Positions 1-8,676 of a stretch of DNA of 64,000 bases are shown here, piece by piece. Made by a program: the position numbers and the translations under genes. Under the pieces are notes generated by a model. That model did no database searches. It was given only the letters and a program-made list of their open reading frames with translations, and had not been told where the DNA came from. How positions within the stretch are numbered: the first letter of the stretch is position 1; each line of letters opens with the position of its first letter. The stretch is from UBA6265 sp964526965. Its GTDB lineage: Bacteria; Chloroflexota; Chloroflexia; Thermomicrobiales; UBA6265. The stretch covers positions 47,956-111,955 of the forward strand of contig CAZGML010000004.1 in NCBI GenBank assembly GCA_964526965.1, read 5' to 3'.

Positions 1-975
1 GATCTTCAGGTGCGCTTCGGAGGGCGTTACTGTTTTTACACCATCTCCCTGAAATCCACCCCAGATACCGTTGAAATCGAGCGTGGGACGTCCCCAGTTA
101 CGCTCCCGCGTGGTGTACTCGGGTTCGCCGAAGAAGTCCGAAACGTCCATCTCCTTCTTCTCGGCTTCCTCATCTATAGCAACCAGCGCCATCTCGTCGC
201 GTTCGGCTTGCGTCAGCTCACGTACTTTGTCATAAAAGCCCTCCACCATCACCTTGCCGTTCTCATCGTGGAATGTTGCAGCGAGTTTGGTTAATACCTG
301 CACAGCATTGGGCATATAGGCGCCATAGCCACCGGAGTGCATATCCGTATTTGCAGTCTCGACATTTATCTGCATGCCGGTAAGGCCCTTGAGGGCAACC
401 GACATACTTGGGGTGTCTTCGCTATGCTGTCCACCATCGGCGGAGATGACCGCATCCGCAGCCAACATGTCCTTGTTTTCCCGGATGATCTGCACCATAT
501 TGGGGCTACCAATTTCTTCTTCGCCCTCAAATATGAAGCTGACATTCACCGGTGGTTTGCCACCGTTGGCTTTCGCCGATGCCTCGACGCCCTGAATGAC
601 GGTCAGCAGGTTCCCCTTCATATCCGAACTGCCGCGAGCATAGATATAGTCACCATCGACGCGCGGTTCGAACGGTGGCGATTCCCACAGTTCCAACGGC
701 TCGGCGGGCTGAACATCATAGTGGCCATAAACCAGGATAGTTGGCTGATCGTCCGATACATGCCAGCGGCCCAGAACCGCGGGATGTCCGTCGGACTGTG
801 CAATGCGAATCTCTGGCACACCCGCGCGCTTCATGCGATCGGCTACCCACTCGGCAGTTTTCTGCATATCCGGCTTGTGCTCGGGCGCGGTACTGACGCT
901 TGGCATACGAAGAAGCTCCAGCACTTCATCGATATGCTCTTTTTCCTTGTTCTTCAGTTCATCTTTCCAGGACAC
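1..975 (-). CDS. M20 family metallopeptidase (dipeptidase-like), 3' end cut by window edge
   Basis: The minus-strand frame stays open from 975 to the window edge and encodes 325 residues of an M20/M25/M40 zinc peptidase. Visible family motifs are YGHYDVQP (first zinc His and the Asp after it), RGSSDMKGN (bridging Asp) and EGEEEIGS (catalytic Glu and zinc Glu), followed by the start of the dimerisation (lid) domain. Members hydrolyse di- or tripeptides or acyl-amino acids in the cytosol. The GTG at 975 is chosen because GGAGG lies eight bases upstream; a GTG at 990 in the same frame is possible. The second metal-binding half lies outside the window, so the exact subfamily (dipeptidase, carnosinase-like or ArgE/DapE-like) is open. 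It is transcribed away from the sigma-factor operon. Confidence 0.9.
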   Translation of the reverse strand, partial: MSWKDELKNKEKEHIDEVLELLRMPSVSTAPEHKPDMQKTAEWVADRMKRAGVPEIRIAQSDGHPAVLGRWHVSDDQPTILVYGHYDVQPAEPLELWESPPFEPRVDGDYIYARGSSDMKGNLLTVIQGVEASAKANGGKPPVNVSFIFEGEEEIGSPNMVQIIRENKDMLAADAVISADGGQHSEDTPSMSVALKGLTGMQINVETANTDMHSGGYGAYMPNAVQVLTKLAATFHDENGKVMVEGFYDKVRELTQAERDEMALVAIDEEAEKKEMDVSDFFGEPEYTTRERNWGRPTLDFNGIWGGFQGDGVKTVTPSEAHLKI

Positions 976-1117
976 GAGAATGACCTCCACATAATTTCTG
1001 ATTACCCTGTCATCGTCACTGAATCCAGCCAAATGTCAAGGAGAATTCCACAGCCTGGCGGATTGGAAGTGTTGCCCGCGTGGTACTATCCAGCAAGGTC
1101 TTTGGCGCTTTGTAATC

Positions 1118-1771
1118 ATGGCGGAATTCCCTGAATTGATGGCCGAACTCGTCGAACAAGATCCAAACGAAGAAGACAAACGATTAGTGCAACTTGCCCA
1201 AGAGGGCGATATGGCTGCATTTAATGAAATTGTGGAGCGTCACCAACGGGCGGTTTATTCAACGTGCCTGCGCATGCTGCGCGACCAGCAGCTCGCCGAG
1301 GATGCAACGCAAGATGCATTTGTGCGGGCGTGGAACGCTATAGACAGCTTTCGGGGCGGCATTGTACGCCCGTGGCTGCTACGTATAGCCACCAATCGTA
1401 CCTACGACATGTTGCGTTCCCGGGCCCGGCGCCCTGCCGGTAGTCTCGATGCCCAACCCTACGAATCCGAACCGGAATGGACAACGCAGGTAAGCCCCGG
1501 TGAGCATCCGGAGCAGTTCACATCCCGCGGCGAGTTGAGCGATCTCTTGCAGGATGCCCTCGGTAGCCTGCCGGAGGATCAACGCCTGGCCATTGTGCTG
1601 AGTGATGTGCAGGGATACGGTTATGATGAGATAGCGCAAGTGATGGACATAGCAGTCGGCACCGTGAAATCGAGGATTTCGCGCGGTCGCGCAAGATTGC
1701 GCGAATACCTGCAGCAATCGCCAACCGCTATGGAACTCACAGAACGTTATTTACGTCTTAACGATGAGTGA
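1118..1771 (+). CDS. ECF-family RNA polymerase sigma factor
   Basis: This 217-residue protein has the two-domain layout of extracytoplasmic-function sigma factors. Sigma-2 covers about residues 33-100 (AFNEIVERHQRAVYSTCLR, then DATQDAFVRAWNAIDSFRG). After a roughly 40-residue linker comes sigma-4, about residues 140-200, with LPEDQRLAIVLSDVQGY and the recognition helix region GTVKSRISRGRARLRE. It directs RNA polymerase to a small regulon, probably including its own operon. The next gene is a zinc-finger anti-sigma factor, which indicates stress-released regulation. The ATG at 1118 has a weak ribosome site; ATG 1139 is an alternative. The ECF subgroup cannot be assigned by eye. Confidence 0.93.
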   Translation: MAEFPELMAELVEQDPNEEDKRLVQLAQEGDMAAFNEIVERHQRAVYSTCLRMLRDQQLAEDATQDAFVRAWNAIDSFRGGIVRPWLLRIATNRTYDMLRSRARRPAGSLDAQPYESEPEWTTQVSPGEHPEQFTSRGELSDLLQDALGSLPEDQRLAIVLSDVQGYGYDEIAQVMDIAVGTVKSRISRGRARLREYLQQSPTAMELTERYLRLNDE

Positions 1772-1850
1772 ACTGAGGGTGTTGTGCCTGCAGTGCTCGG
1801 ACAACACAACGGCGTGATGTCCCTTTACGAATGCACGAAAGAAACTGACT

Positions 1851-2534
1851 ATGCCATTGCACCATCTTTCAGCTGAAGAGATAGCGGCATACCTGGATGG
1901 TGAGTGCACCGAGACCGAGTTCCGGAACGCACAAGCCCACATGGATGCCTGTGAAGAGTGCCGCGCAACAGCGGACGATCAGCGATTCATTAAATCCCTT
2001 ATGGGCTCGCTCGAAGAGCCAGATCTCCCACGCTCGTTCACGATTTCAGAGGAAATGGTGAACGATTCCGGGCCCCTCTCCAGTCCGCATCCGGAGTCGT
2101 CTCCGGCAGCGGGCGGTGGCAGTGGGAGCGGCCTGATTCGGTTCGAGCCATTTGCACGCATCATTAGCATCGCGGCGGTGCTCGCATTCCTCGTGTTGGG
2201 AGGAGCCCAGCTCGCTGGAATCGGCAACGAAACCGACTCGGGTAACGACCAACCCGTGACTGTAAGCGAAACGGAATCTTCTACGAGTGCGTTGGAGGAG
2301 CAAGAACCAGAACTGGCTCGTGGCGAGGTGCGGGAGCAAGGTGAATCCGCAGCCGCCAACATTTCGCCATTACACACCGAAAGCGCATCTGTCGAAACAC
2401 AGGCGCAGGCCACAGATAACGGCCTGACACGAATTGAAATCACGACGATTGGCGTTGGAGTTGTGGCACTGGCATCGATAGCCGCCTGGATTCTGATTCA
2501 CTTTCGAGCCGGTCAATCCGGCAACAACTCGTAG
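1851..2534 (+). CDS. Zinc-finger membrane anti-sigma factor
   Basis: The protein has 227 residues. The N-terminal cytoplasmic domain contains the anti-sigma zinc-binding pattern H-x3-C-x2-C (AHMDACEEC, about residues 31-39), typical of ZAS-type anti-sigma factors. A hydrophobic segment around residues 103-123 (IISIAAVLAFLVLGG) is followed by an acidic Ser/Glu-rich stretch and a second hydrophobic segment near the C terminus (ITTIGVGVVALASIAAWIL). It would hold the upstream ECF sigma factor inactive at the membrane until a signal releases it. It follows the sigma gene by 79 bases and precedes the SIMPL gene by 12, so the three probably form one transcript. The second membrane segment is not universal in the family. 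Confidence 0.85.
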   Translation: MPLHHLSAEEIAAYLDGECTETEFRNAQAHMDACEECRATADDQRFIKSLMGSLEEPDLPRSFTISEEMVNDSGPLSSPHPESSPAAGGGSGSGLIRFEPFARIISIAAVLAFLVLGGAQLAGIGNETDSGNDQPVTVSETESSTSALEEQEPELARGEVREQGESAAANISPLHTESASVETQAQATDNGLTRIEITTIGVGVVALASIAAWILIHFRAGQSGNNS

Positions 2535-2546
2535 GAGATACCGAAA

Positions 2547-3344
2547 ATGATCAGCAAGATACGAATCGCAGCAATCGCCATGATTGCCACGCTCAGCCTG
2601 GTGGCAACACCCCTCGTTTCCGCCAGCGATATGGGCATTTACGAGCCGGAACGCACTATCGCCACCACCGGCACAGGTATCGTCACGGTCGAACCAGACA
2701 TGGCCACGTTCACTGTGGGTATGGAAGCTCGTAATGAAGAACTGCAGGTAGCCCAGGACGAGGTCACCGACGAAGCAAACGCCATCTCGGAAATGCTGCG
2801 AGACAGGGGCGTGGACGAGAAAGACATCGTCACGTCCGCATACGAAGTTACGCCGGAAAATGAGTACGATCGCGACGGTAACTTCGAACGTATCAGCCAT
2901 TACGTGGTGCGCATGGCAATCACCATTACTGTGCACGATATCGATCTGGTCGGCGAACTGCTGGACGAATCCGTAACACTGGGTGCCGACTATGTCAGCC
3001 GCATTTCATTCTCCGTAAGCGATCCTGATCCGCACATCCAGGAAGCTCGCAAGGCCGCCATCGCGGATGCGAAGCAGAAAGCCGAGGATTATGCGAGCGG
3101 ATCCAGCTCGACAATCACCGGCCTCTTCCACCTCTACGAGAGTAGCTCGCCGCAGCCAACCGCACGCGAAAGCGAAGCCCCAACCATGGCCGTGGAAGAC
3201 ACCGCAATGGGCGATGCCGACGCCCGGGAAAGCAACCCGGTCGATGTAAGCGCCGGTACCACCAGGATTGTGGTAAAGGTTGAAACTACCTGGACAATCG
3301 AGCCGAACTTGCTCATTGAGCCAGAAGCCACGCCTGAAGACTAG
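2547..3344 (+). CDS. Exported SIMPL (DUF541) domain protein
   Basis: The 265-residue product begins with a signal peptide (IRIAAIAMIATLSLVATPLVSA). The SIMPL/DUF541 domain follows, recognisable by an N-terminal GTGIVTVEPDMATFTVGMEA segment, a central NAISEMLRDRGVDEKDIVTSAYEVTPE segment split by short insertions, and the conserved ARKAAIADAKQKAEDYA helix. Related proteins (YggE, BP26) are periplasmic or surface proteins linked to oxidative-stress tolerance, with unclear biochemistry. The C terminus ends in the EATPED motif seen on other exported proteins here. It is the last gene of the sigma/anti-sigma operon and is closed by a strong terminator, so it may be a target or sensor of that sigma factor. 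Confidence 0.86.
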   Translation: MISKIRIAAIAMIATLSLVATPLVSASDMGIYEPERTIATTGTGIVTVEPDMATFTVGMEARNEELQVAQDEVTDEANAISEMLRDRGVDEKDIVTSAYEVTPENEYDRDGNFERISHYVVRMAITITVHDIDLVGELLDESVTLGADYVSRISFSVSDPDPHIQEARKAAIADAKQKAEDYASGSSSTITGLFHLYESSSPQPTARESEAPTMAVEDTAMGDADARESNPVDVSAGTTRIVVKVETTWTIEPNLLIEPEATPED

Positions 3345-3364
3345 ATTCAATCTCAGAAGTTATG

Positions 3365-3399
3365 CGCCTGGCCGGGAACTCCGGCCAGGCGTTTTTTTT
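3365..3399 (+). terminator. Rho-independent terminator of the sigma/anti-sigma/SIMPL operon
   Basis: An 11-base perfect stem (3365-3375 with 3381-3391) with a five-base loop is followed directly by eight T residues. Confidence 0.95.
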
Positions 3400-3471
3400 C
3401 TCGTGGAGTAGCGTTCGGCAGTGGAGTACCATTAGCCGCAGCAGAAATGCCCTTGTGAAGTGAGATCCTGC

Positions 3472-4572
3472 ATGCGACCGGTCGTCAAAAACTATATGGG
3501 AATGATCGTTATCGCAGTGGCCGCAGTACTGGTTGTCGGCGCTGCCAGTGTCCGCATCGATCGCGAGCAAGTGGCGCATGTGCCAGACGGAGTCGAAGCC
3601 ACGCCGGCCATCAGTGGCAATGCCCCGCAAGGGCTCGTAGATGCCCAATGGCTCTCCCAATACAGCTCCCAGGTCGATTATATCTTCGATCTTTCGGACC
3701 AACGGCAGTACGAAGCTGGCCACATTCCTGGTGCGATCCACGTCTGGTGGCAGGACGGTATGGCGATCCATTCGCAGAACTACGCCGAACCATCCCAGAT
3801 CAGCGCGTCACCTGATCCTGATGCGATCTTTGGCCGTTTGAACCTCAATGTGCCCCAAACAGCGCGCATAGTGCTGTACGACAGCCAGCAATCCGAGCGA
3901 GCCTCGTGGATGATGTGGTTGATGAGCATCAATGGCTACACCGATGTGCACGTGCTGGATGGTGGCCTGCCAGCCTGGATCGGCGCCGATGGTGAGCTGG
4001 CAGCTGAATCTGAGGATCCCCGCAATGAAAATGTTACCGCGACGCCAACGTGGGACGAGGAGTTCCTGATTCGAAGGGAAGCACTGCGTGACCGACTGGA
4101 TGAGGAGAATCTTGTTATCGTGGATACGCGCTCTGCTGGCGAGCAATTAGATGACGTCAACAGCACCATCCGGCAAGGAATCATCCCCGGTTCAATCAAC
4201 ATACCTACAGCAGAAGTGATGCGCGATGATGGCACGTTCAGGTCGCCGTCGGAACTCCGTGCACTCTTCGAGTCCTACGGGCTCTATCCAGAGAATGAGA
4301 TCGTCGTATACAGCCTGTTCACCTCGCACTCCGGTAATGTCTGGCTCGCGCTTCAGATCGCCGGGTACGACCAGGTGATGATTTATCAGGAGGGCTATGT
4401 TGGCTGGGGACGAGACGAGGAAATGCCGATTGATCCCGTGCCACGCCCTATAGCGACGCCTTTCGCGACCCCGAATGTCGCTACGCCAGAAGCGACACCC
4501 GAGCCCGATGACACTGATACGCAACAACCAACGCCGGAAGAGGAAGGTCCGATTGACCTCACCGGCATATAG
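3472..4572 (+). CDS. Exported tandem rhodanese-fold protein lacking the catalytic cysteine
   Basis: The 366-residue protein has an N-terminal membrane or signal segment (MIVIAVAAVLVVGAAS). Two rhodanese domains follow: the first at about residues 45-165 (FDLSDQRQYEAGHIPGAIHV, then VHVLDGGLPAWIG), the second at about 190-320 (IVDTRSAGEQ, IPGSINIPTAEVM, YQEGYVGWG). The architecture is that of thiosulfate/3-mercaptopyruvate sulfurtransferases. However, the active-loop position of domain two reads VVYSLFTSHSGN with Ser in place of Cys, and from this start there is no cysteine in the whole protein. The C terminus is a Pro/Thr/Glu tail with ATPEATPE. A GTG at 3460 would add four residues including one Cys. 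It is probably an extracytoplasmic binding module rather than a sulfurtransferase. Confidence 0.82.
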   Translation: MRPVVKNYMGMIVIAVAAVLVVGAASVRIDREQVAHVPDGVEATPAISGNAPQGLVDAQWLSQYSSQVDYIFDLSDQRQYEAGHIPGAIHVWWQDGMAIHSQNYAEPSQISASPDPDAIFGRLNLNVPQTARIVLYDSQQSERASWMMWLMSINGYTDVHVLDGGLPAWIGADGELAAESEDPRNENVTATPTWDEEFLIRREALRDRLDEENLVIVDTRSAGEQLDDVNSTIRQGIIPGSINIPTAEVMRDDGTFRSPSELRALFESYGLYPENEIVVYSLFTSHSGNVWLALQIAGYDQVMIYQEGYVGWGRDEEMPIDPVPRPIATPFATPNVATPEATPEPDDTDTQQPTPEEEGPIDLTGI

Positions 4573-4598
4573 CCCAAGAACCATCGAGGGAAAACAAA

Positions 4599-4626
4599 GT
4601 CGCCCCGGCCACGTGGCCGGGGCGAC
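4599..4626 (-). terminator. Hairpin terminator between convergent genes
   Basis: A 28-base perfect palindrome with 14-base arms lies between the rhodanese and pepF stops. On the minus strand it is followed by a T-rich run (ACTTTGTTTT), so it mainly serves pepF; it may also act on the plus strand, where no T run follows. Confidence 0.8.
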
Positions 4627-4641
4627 ACTTGCTGTGCAAAG

Positions 4642-6444
4642 TTATACGCGTGCGCCTGTTCGTGATTCCACGAGTGCTTCGAACTCGTCGATATCCTGGC
4701 GGATAACGTCGAGGCTGGCGGTCCAGAACTCCTTGCTGCGAATGTCTATGCCAAATCGCCCGGCGAGCGTCGCGGCATCGGCAGAACCGGTGCTTGCCAG
4801 CAGGTCGTCGTAGCCGGCCTTGAACGTCTCCGGGTCCTGTTGGTACTGCCGGTAAAGCCCAAGGCCAAAGAGCAAGCCAAACATGTACGGATAGTTGTAG
4901 TAGGCACGATTCACACTGTAGTAGTGAGACTTAACCGCCCACATGTAGGGATGCAGGCTCTCTTCTGCAATGACGTCACCGTACGTCTCTTTCTGCGCGG
5001 CGATCATCAGCTCGTTGAAATCGCTTGCCGTCAGCACACCATTCGCGCGAGCCTCAAAGACACTCTGCTCGAAAAGGAATCGGCTGGTGATATCCACCAC
5101 GATCTGGCCGGCGTCGACGAGACCACCATCGAGAATCGAGAACTTGTCGTCGTCACTGCCCTCCTGGATAGCGGCCTTCCGCAGAATCGTCTCGCAAAAG
5201 GTGCTCGCCGTTTCGGCGAGAGTCATCGGGGTATTTTGTCCCCACAACGGGCTTCTATTTGCCTGGCAGAGGTTGTGATAGGCGTGGCCGAGCTCGTGGG
5301 CCATGGTGCTTACGCCGTCGAAACTGGGTGTGAAGTTACTCAGCACCCCACTCTTGCCGGGAACAGTGCCCATGCAGAACGCGCCATCTACCTTGCCTTC
5401 ACGCGGTTCGGCGTCGATCCAGCGCTCGTCCAGCGCCTGCTGGACCATGTCCCGCATTTTGGTGCTGTAGCTGCCGAACTGTTCCTTGAGGAACTCCATC
5501 CCTTCATCCCACTGCCACTCGCGCTCGTTCTGTGTAACCGGGGCAGTGATATCGAACCACTCCAGTTTCTCGAGTCCCATAGCGCGGGCCTTGGCAGCCC
5601 AGTAGCGGCGGATATCCGGGAAAGCATCACGGGCACTGGACATCATCGCATCCAGCGTTTCCCGGTCGATGTGATTCTGGTGGAGTGTCTGATCCAGCAC
5701 GGATTCCCAACCGCGCTTGCGGGCCAGTGTTCCATGCTCGCCCTTAACACCATTGAGCGCGGCGGCAATCGGGGTTTCCCACTGTTTCCAGGCGGCTACT
5801 TCGGCTTCGTAGGCACGGCGGCGAACATCCCGGTCCGGGTTGTTGGCGAGATTGCGTACATCGCTCATCGGCAGCGTGACGGTTTCCCCGGGCGTCTTCT
5901 CGAATTTGACCATGATCTGCGAGGCGACCTGGCTCTTCATCTCGCCCCAGGCGGAACCGCCGCTGAGGGTGAGTTCGGAAGCAAGTGCTTCCTCGGCTTC
6001 GCTCATCAGGTATGTCGCGTCGATCTTGCCCTGCCGCAGGATAAAGGCATGCTCTTTGGCAATTTCTGAGCCGGCAATAATCGCTTCAACGTCCTGATCC
6101 CCGAGCCAGGCAGAGAAGCGGGTTTGCGCCTGTCGCAGCGGAATCATCGCGATTTGCATTTCGCTCATGGCCTTGATCGCCTGGGAATCGCGGGAGTTGA
6201 CTGCGATGTGCCCGGTGATATACGGGAAAATTAACCCCAGACGTAGTGAAAGCTCTTTCGCGCGCTCCAGGTAATTGGCCGCCACGGTTACAGGATCGCT
6301 ATCCGGATTGTCGACTGCTGCATCAACGGCTTCGACACTGGACGTGATCAGCGCCTTCACTTCCTCGACTTCGGTATGGAATTCTTCAGATTCAAGCGAT
6401 GGGAAGTACCGGGTGAGATCCCAGGTTGGAAGTTGGTTGCTCAT
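4642..6444 (-). CDS. pepF: M3 family oligoendopeptidase F
   Basis: This is a 600-residue cytosolic zinc metallopeptidase of the M3B (PepF) group, which cleaves short oligopeptides. The zinc site HELGHAYH is at about residues 383-390, with the third ligand Glu expected in the ETASTFCETIL helix just downstream. The N-terminal helical region (EVDAA, VNSRDSQAIKAMSEMQIAM) and the C-terminal MFGLLFGLGLYRQYQ segment fit the family and its usual length of about 600. ATG 6444 is preferred over 6474 because it is preceded by GGAG at a suitable distance. The gene sits 45 bases downstream of prfC on the same strand and may be co-transcribed with it. Confidence 0.95.
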   Translation of the reverse strand: MSNQLPTWDLTRYFPSLESEEFHTEVEEVKALITSSVEAVDAAVDNPDSDPVTVAANYLERAKELSLRLGLIFPYITGHIAVNSRDSQAIKAMSEMQIAMIPLRQAQTRFSAWLGDQDVEAIIAGSEIAKEHAFILRQGKIDATYLMSEAEEALASELTLSGGSAWGEMKSQVASQIMVKFEKTPGETVTLPMSDVRNLANNPDRDVRRRAYEAEVAAWKQWETPIAAALNGVKGEHGTLARKRGWESVLDQTLHQNHIDRETLDAMMSSARDAFPDIRRYWAAKARAMGLEKLEWFDITAPVTQNEREWQWDEGMEFLKEQFGSYSTKMRDMVQQALDERWIDAEPREGKVDGAFCMGTVPGKSGVLSNFTPSFDGVSTMAHELGHAYHNLCQANRSPLWGQNTPMTLAETASTFCETILRKAAIQEGSDDDKFSILDGGLVDAGQIVVDITSRFLFEQSVFEARANGVLTASDFNELMIAAQKETYGDVIAEESLHPYMWAVKSHYYSVNRAYYNYPYMFGLLFGLGLYRQYQQDPETFKAGYDDLLASTGSADAATLAGRFGIDIRSKEFWTASLDVIRQDIDEFEALVESRTGARV

Positions 6445-6489
6445 ACAATCTCCATTGATATTCCTGAATGACATCTGTCATCACACAAA

Positions 6490-8106
6490 CTAAATACCGG
6501 AAAGCGCCGAGAATGTCACGTCATCGGCATTCTCTTCGGCATACCGAAGATCCCATTCGGTGGTGAAGAGGATCACCGGGTTCTCGCTGGAGTCCTCCGC
6601 TCGCATCCGACCTCGGCCAGCGCCGATCCGGGCGATTTCCGCATCGTCGCCAGACACCCAACGAGCTGCTGTAAACGTGAGGGGCTCCATAACGGTTTCC
6701 ACGTTGTACTCGGTCTCAAGGCGCGAGCGAACCACATCGAACTGCAATACACCCACAGCGGCCATGATCGGTTCACGGCTGCCAGAGGCAACCGGATAGA
6801 AGAGCTGGATTCCACCCTCCTCCTCGATCTGCGTGATGCCTTTCAGGAACTGCTTGTATTTATCCGCCTTGGTGTGGCGAAGCCGGGCGAAGTGTTCCGG
6901 CTGGAACCTGGGCAGTGCCGTAAAGGTGCCGACATCTTCGCTACTGATCGTGTCGCCGATGGTGAACGTGCCGGTGCTTAGCAGACCAACCACATCGCCA
7001 GCATATGCCTCGTCAACGATTTCGCGCTCCTGCCCGAAGAGACGCATGGCGCGACTCAGGCGTACCTTGCGACCCAATCGTGGATGCCAGGCATCCATAT
7101 CGCGTTCGAATTTGCCCGACACCACGCGGAAGTAGGCCACGCGGTCGCGGTGACGCCGGTCCATATTCGCCTGAATTTTGAAGACGAAGCCACTGAACCG
7201 TGGATCGTCCGGAGCCATTTCGCCATTGCTGGTTTCACTGCCTCCGGGTTCGGGAGCCATTTCGATAAAGTGATCGAGAAAGAGTTGCACGCCAAAGTTG
7301 GTCAACGCCGATCCGAAGCAGACCGGGGTCATACGCCCGGCGAGCACTTCATCCAGATCGAACTCTGCCCCGGCGAGTTCGAGCAGCTCCACATCTTCGC
7401 GCAGCTGATTCGCCAGGTTCTCGCCAACCTTCTCATCCAGCAAGGGGTCGGAGAGATCATCGATTTCCACGACCGGTGCGCGCTTCGCACCATGGTCCGT
7501 GCGTTCAAACAGATGAACTTTCTGTGATCCGCGATCATACACGCCGCGGAAGTCCGGCCCATCCCCGATCGGCCAATTGAGCGGATAGGTCACCAGTCCG
7601 AGTGTCTTCTCGATTTCATCCATGAGGTCGAGCGGCGCCTTGGCCGGGCGATCAATCTTGTTCACAAACGTGAAGATCGGCGTGTTACGGCGCCGGCAGA
7701 CCTCAAACAACTTGAGAGTCTGCGGTTCAATACCGCGGGATCCATCCAGCACCATAATGGCGCTATCTACGGCCGTCAGTGTCCGGTAGGTATCTTCGGA
7801 GAAGTCCTGGTGACCGGGGGTATCGAGCAGGTTGAGCTGCTTGCCTGAATACGGGAAGGCCAACACGGTACTGGTGATAGAAATACCGCGTTCTTTCTCG
7901 ATATCCATCCAGTCGGATGCAGCATGGCGCTGGGTTTTCCTCGCCGTTACCGATCCAGCAAGCTGGACGGCGTTTCCGTACAGCAACAGCTTTTCAGTGA
8001 GCGTGGTTTTCCCCGCGTCGGGGTGGGAGATGATCGCGAAGGTACGGCGTTTCGCGACTTCCCGCTCCAGGGATTCTTCCTGGACAGCAGATTTCAGTTC
8101 AGACAT
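6490..8106 (-). CDS. prfC: Peptide chain release factor 3 (GTPase)
   Basis: This 538-residue translational GTPase removes RF1/RF2 from the ribosome after termination. The G1 motif is SHPDAGKTTLTEK (near residue 30), G3 is LLDTPGHQDFSEDTYR, and G4 is FVNKIDRPA. The RF3-specific segment KTQRHAASDWMDIEKERGISI distinguishes it from EF-G. Domain III ends with TFTAARWVSGDD and a C-terminal strand region, and the length matches RF3. ATG 8106 is used; a TTG at 8112 in frame would add two residues. Transcription probably continues into pepF. Confidence 0.96.
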   Translation of the reverse strand: MSELKSAVQEESLEREVAKRRTFAIISHPDAGKTTLTEKLLLYGNAVQLAGSVTARKTQRHAASDWMDIEKERGISITSTVLAFPYSGKQLNLLDTPGHQDFSEDTYRTLTAVDSAIMVLDGSRGIEPQTLKLFEVCRRRNTPIFTFVNKIDRPAKAPLDLMDEIEKTLGLVTYPLNWPIGDGPDFRGVYDRGSQKVHLFERTDHGAKRAPVVEIDDLSDPLLDEKVGENLANQLREDVELLELAGAEFDLDEVLAGRMTPVCFGSALTNFGVQLFLDHFIEMAPEPGGSETSNGEMAPDDPRFSGFVFKIQANMDRRHRDRVAYFRVVSGKFERDMDAWHPRLGRKVRLSRAMRLFGQEREIVDEAYAGDVVGLLSTGTFTIGDTISSEDVGTFTALPRFQPEHFARLRHTKADKYKQFLKGITQIEEEGGIQLFYPVASGSREPIMAAVGVLQFDVVRSRLETEYNVETVMEPLTFTAARWVSGDDAEIARIGAGRGRMRAEDSSENPVILFTTEWDLRYAEENADDVTFSALSGI

Positions 8107-8124
8107 GGGCAAGCAATCCTGTGA

Positions 8125-8508
8125 TTATTCTTTGTCGGGCTCAGTCGGCATTACCGGGCGGAGATAGAGAAGGAATTCGTTGAATCCAACTTTCAGCATG
8201 CGATAAATGGTGTAGCGGGTTTGGTGTGCCGCATCGCGATAGGTGCCACCAGACTGGTATCGGTGGATTCGAATATCGCGATCAGTGGTGGCGATGATTT
8301 CGTATGTAATTCTCTCACAATCGAGGCAGCGGATGTACTGGTCTTTCGAGCGCTGGCCACCTGCGAATCCACGCTGAACAAACACCGTGTTCTGGCTATC
8401 GCACCAGGCACAGATTTTTCCTTGGCGCGGAGCGTTACGATGAGAATGGTCAGGTGTGGATGAGCGTCGGCGAGCGTTACCGCCTTCCGACCCGGCACGA
8501 TGAGACAC
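8125..8508 (-). CDS. Small zinc-ribbon protein of unknown function
   Basis: The 127-residue product contains two CxxC knuckles, CAWC and CLDC, about 25 residues apart, which suggests a zinc ribbon. After this comes a basic segment (RDIRIHRYQSGGTYRDAAHQTRYTIYRM) and a hydrophobic-aromatic C terminus (FNEFLLYLRPVMP). I do not recognise the family. The GTG at 8508 follows AGGAGG by four bases. Starts at 8580 or 8598 would add another CxxC-like stretch, but they would run into the copA promoter and operator, so I prefer the shorter form. The gene is divergent from copA and lies just upstream of prfC on the same strand. A copper-related role is not shown; it could equally be a housekeeping zinc protein. 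Confidence 0.6.
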   Translation of the reverse strand: MSHRAGSEGGNARRRSSTPDHSHRNAPRQGKICAWCDSQNTVFVQRGFAGGQRSKDQYIRCLDCERITYEIIATTDRDIRIHRYQSGGTYRDAAHQTRYTIYRMLKVGFNEFLLYLRPVMPTEPDKE

Positions 8509-8587
8509 AACTCCTCCTCGTCGGATTTCGGAGGTTAATGGTACATCACAGTTGTGACAAATATGCACGAAACATGCCATTTCCCGA

Positions 8588-8616
8588 TTGACACTCATAC
8601 CCCATAGGGGTATCAT
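8588..8616 (+). promoter_or_regulatory. copA promoter with embedded CsoR-like operator
   Basis: TTGACA (8588-8593) and TATCAT (8611-8616) are separated by exactly 17 bases. Within and around the spacer, 8597-8613 is an inverted repeat with seven-base arms ATACCCC and GGGGTAT around ATA. The TACCC/GGGTA symmetry is that of operators bound by the copper sensor CsoR upstream of bacterial copZA operons. A repressor bound here would block polymerase directly. No csoR gene is present in this window. Confidence 0.78.
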
Positions 8617-8676
8617 ATTAGATACGGGCCAACTAAGCCCGGCTATACGCGATCTCAATAAGGCTGGTGGAATTCC

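Noticed and set aside
4840..6069. A 409-codon plus-strand frame across pepF
   Set aside because: It lies wholly inside a clear M3 peptidase gene on the other strand and has no recognisable domain.
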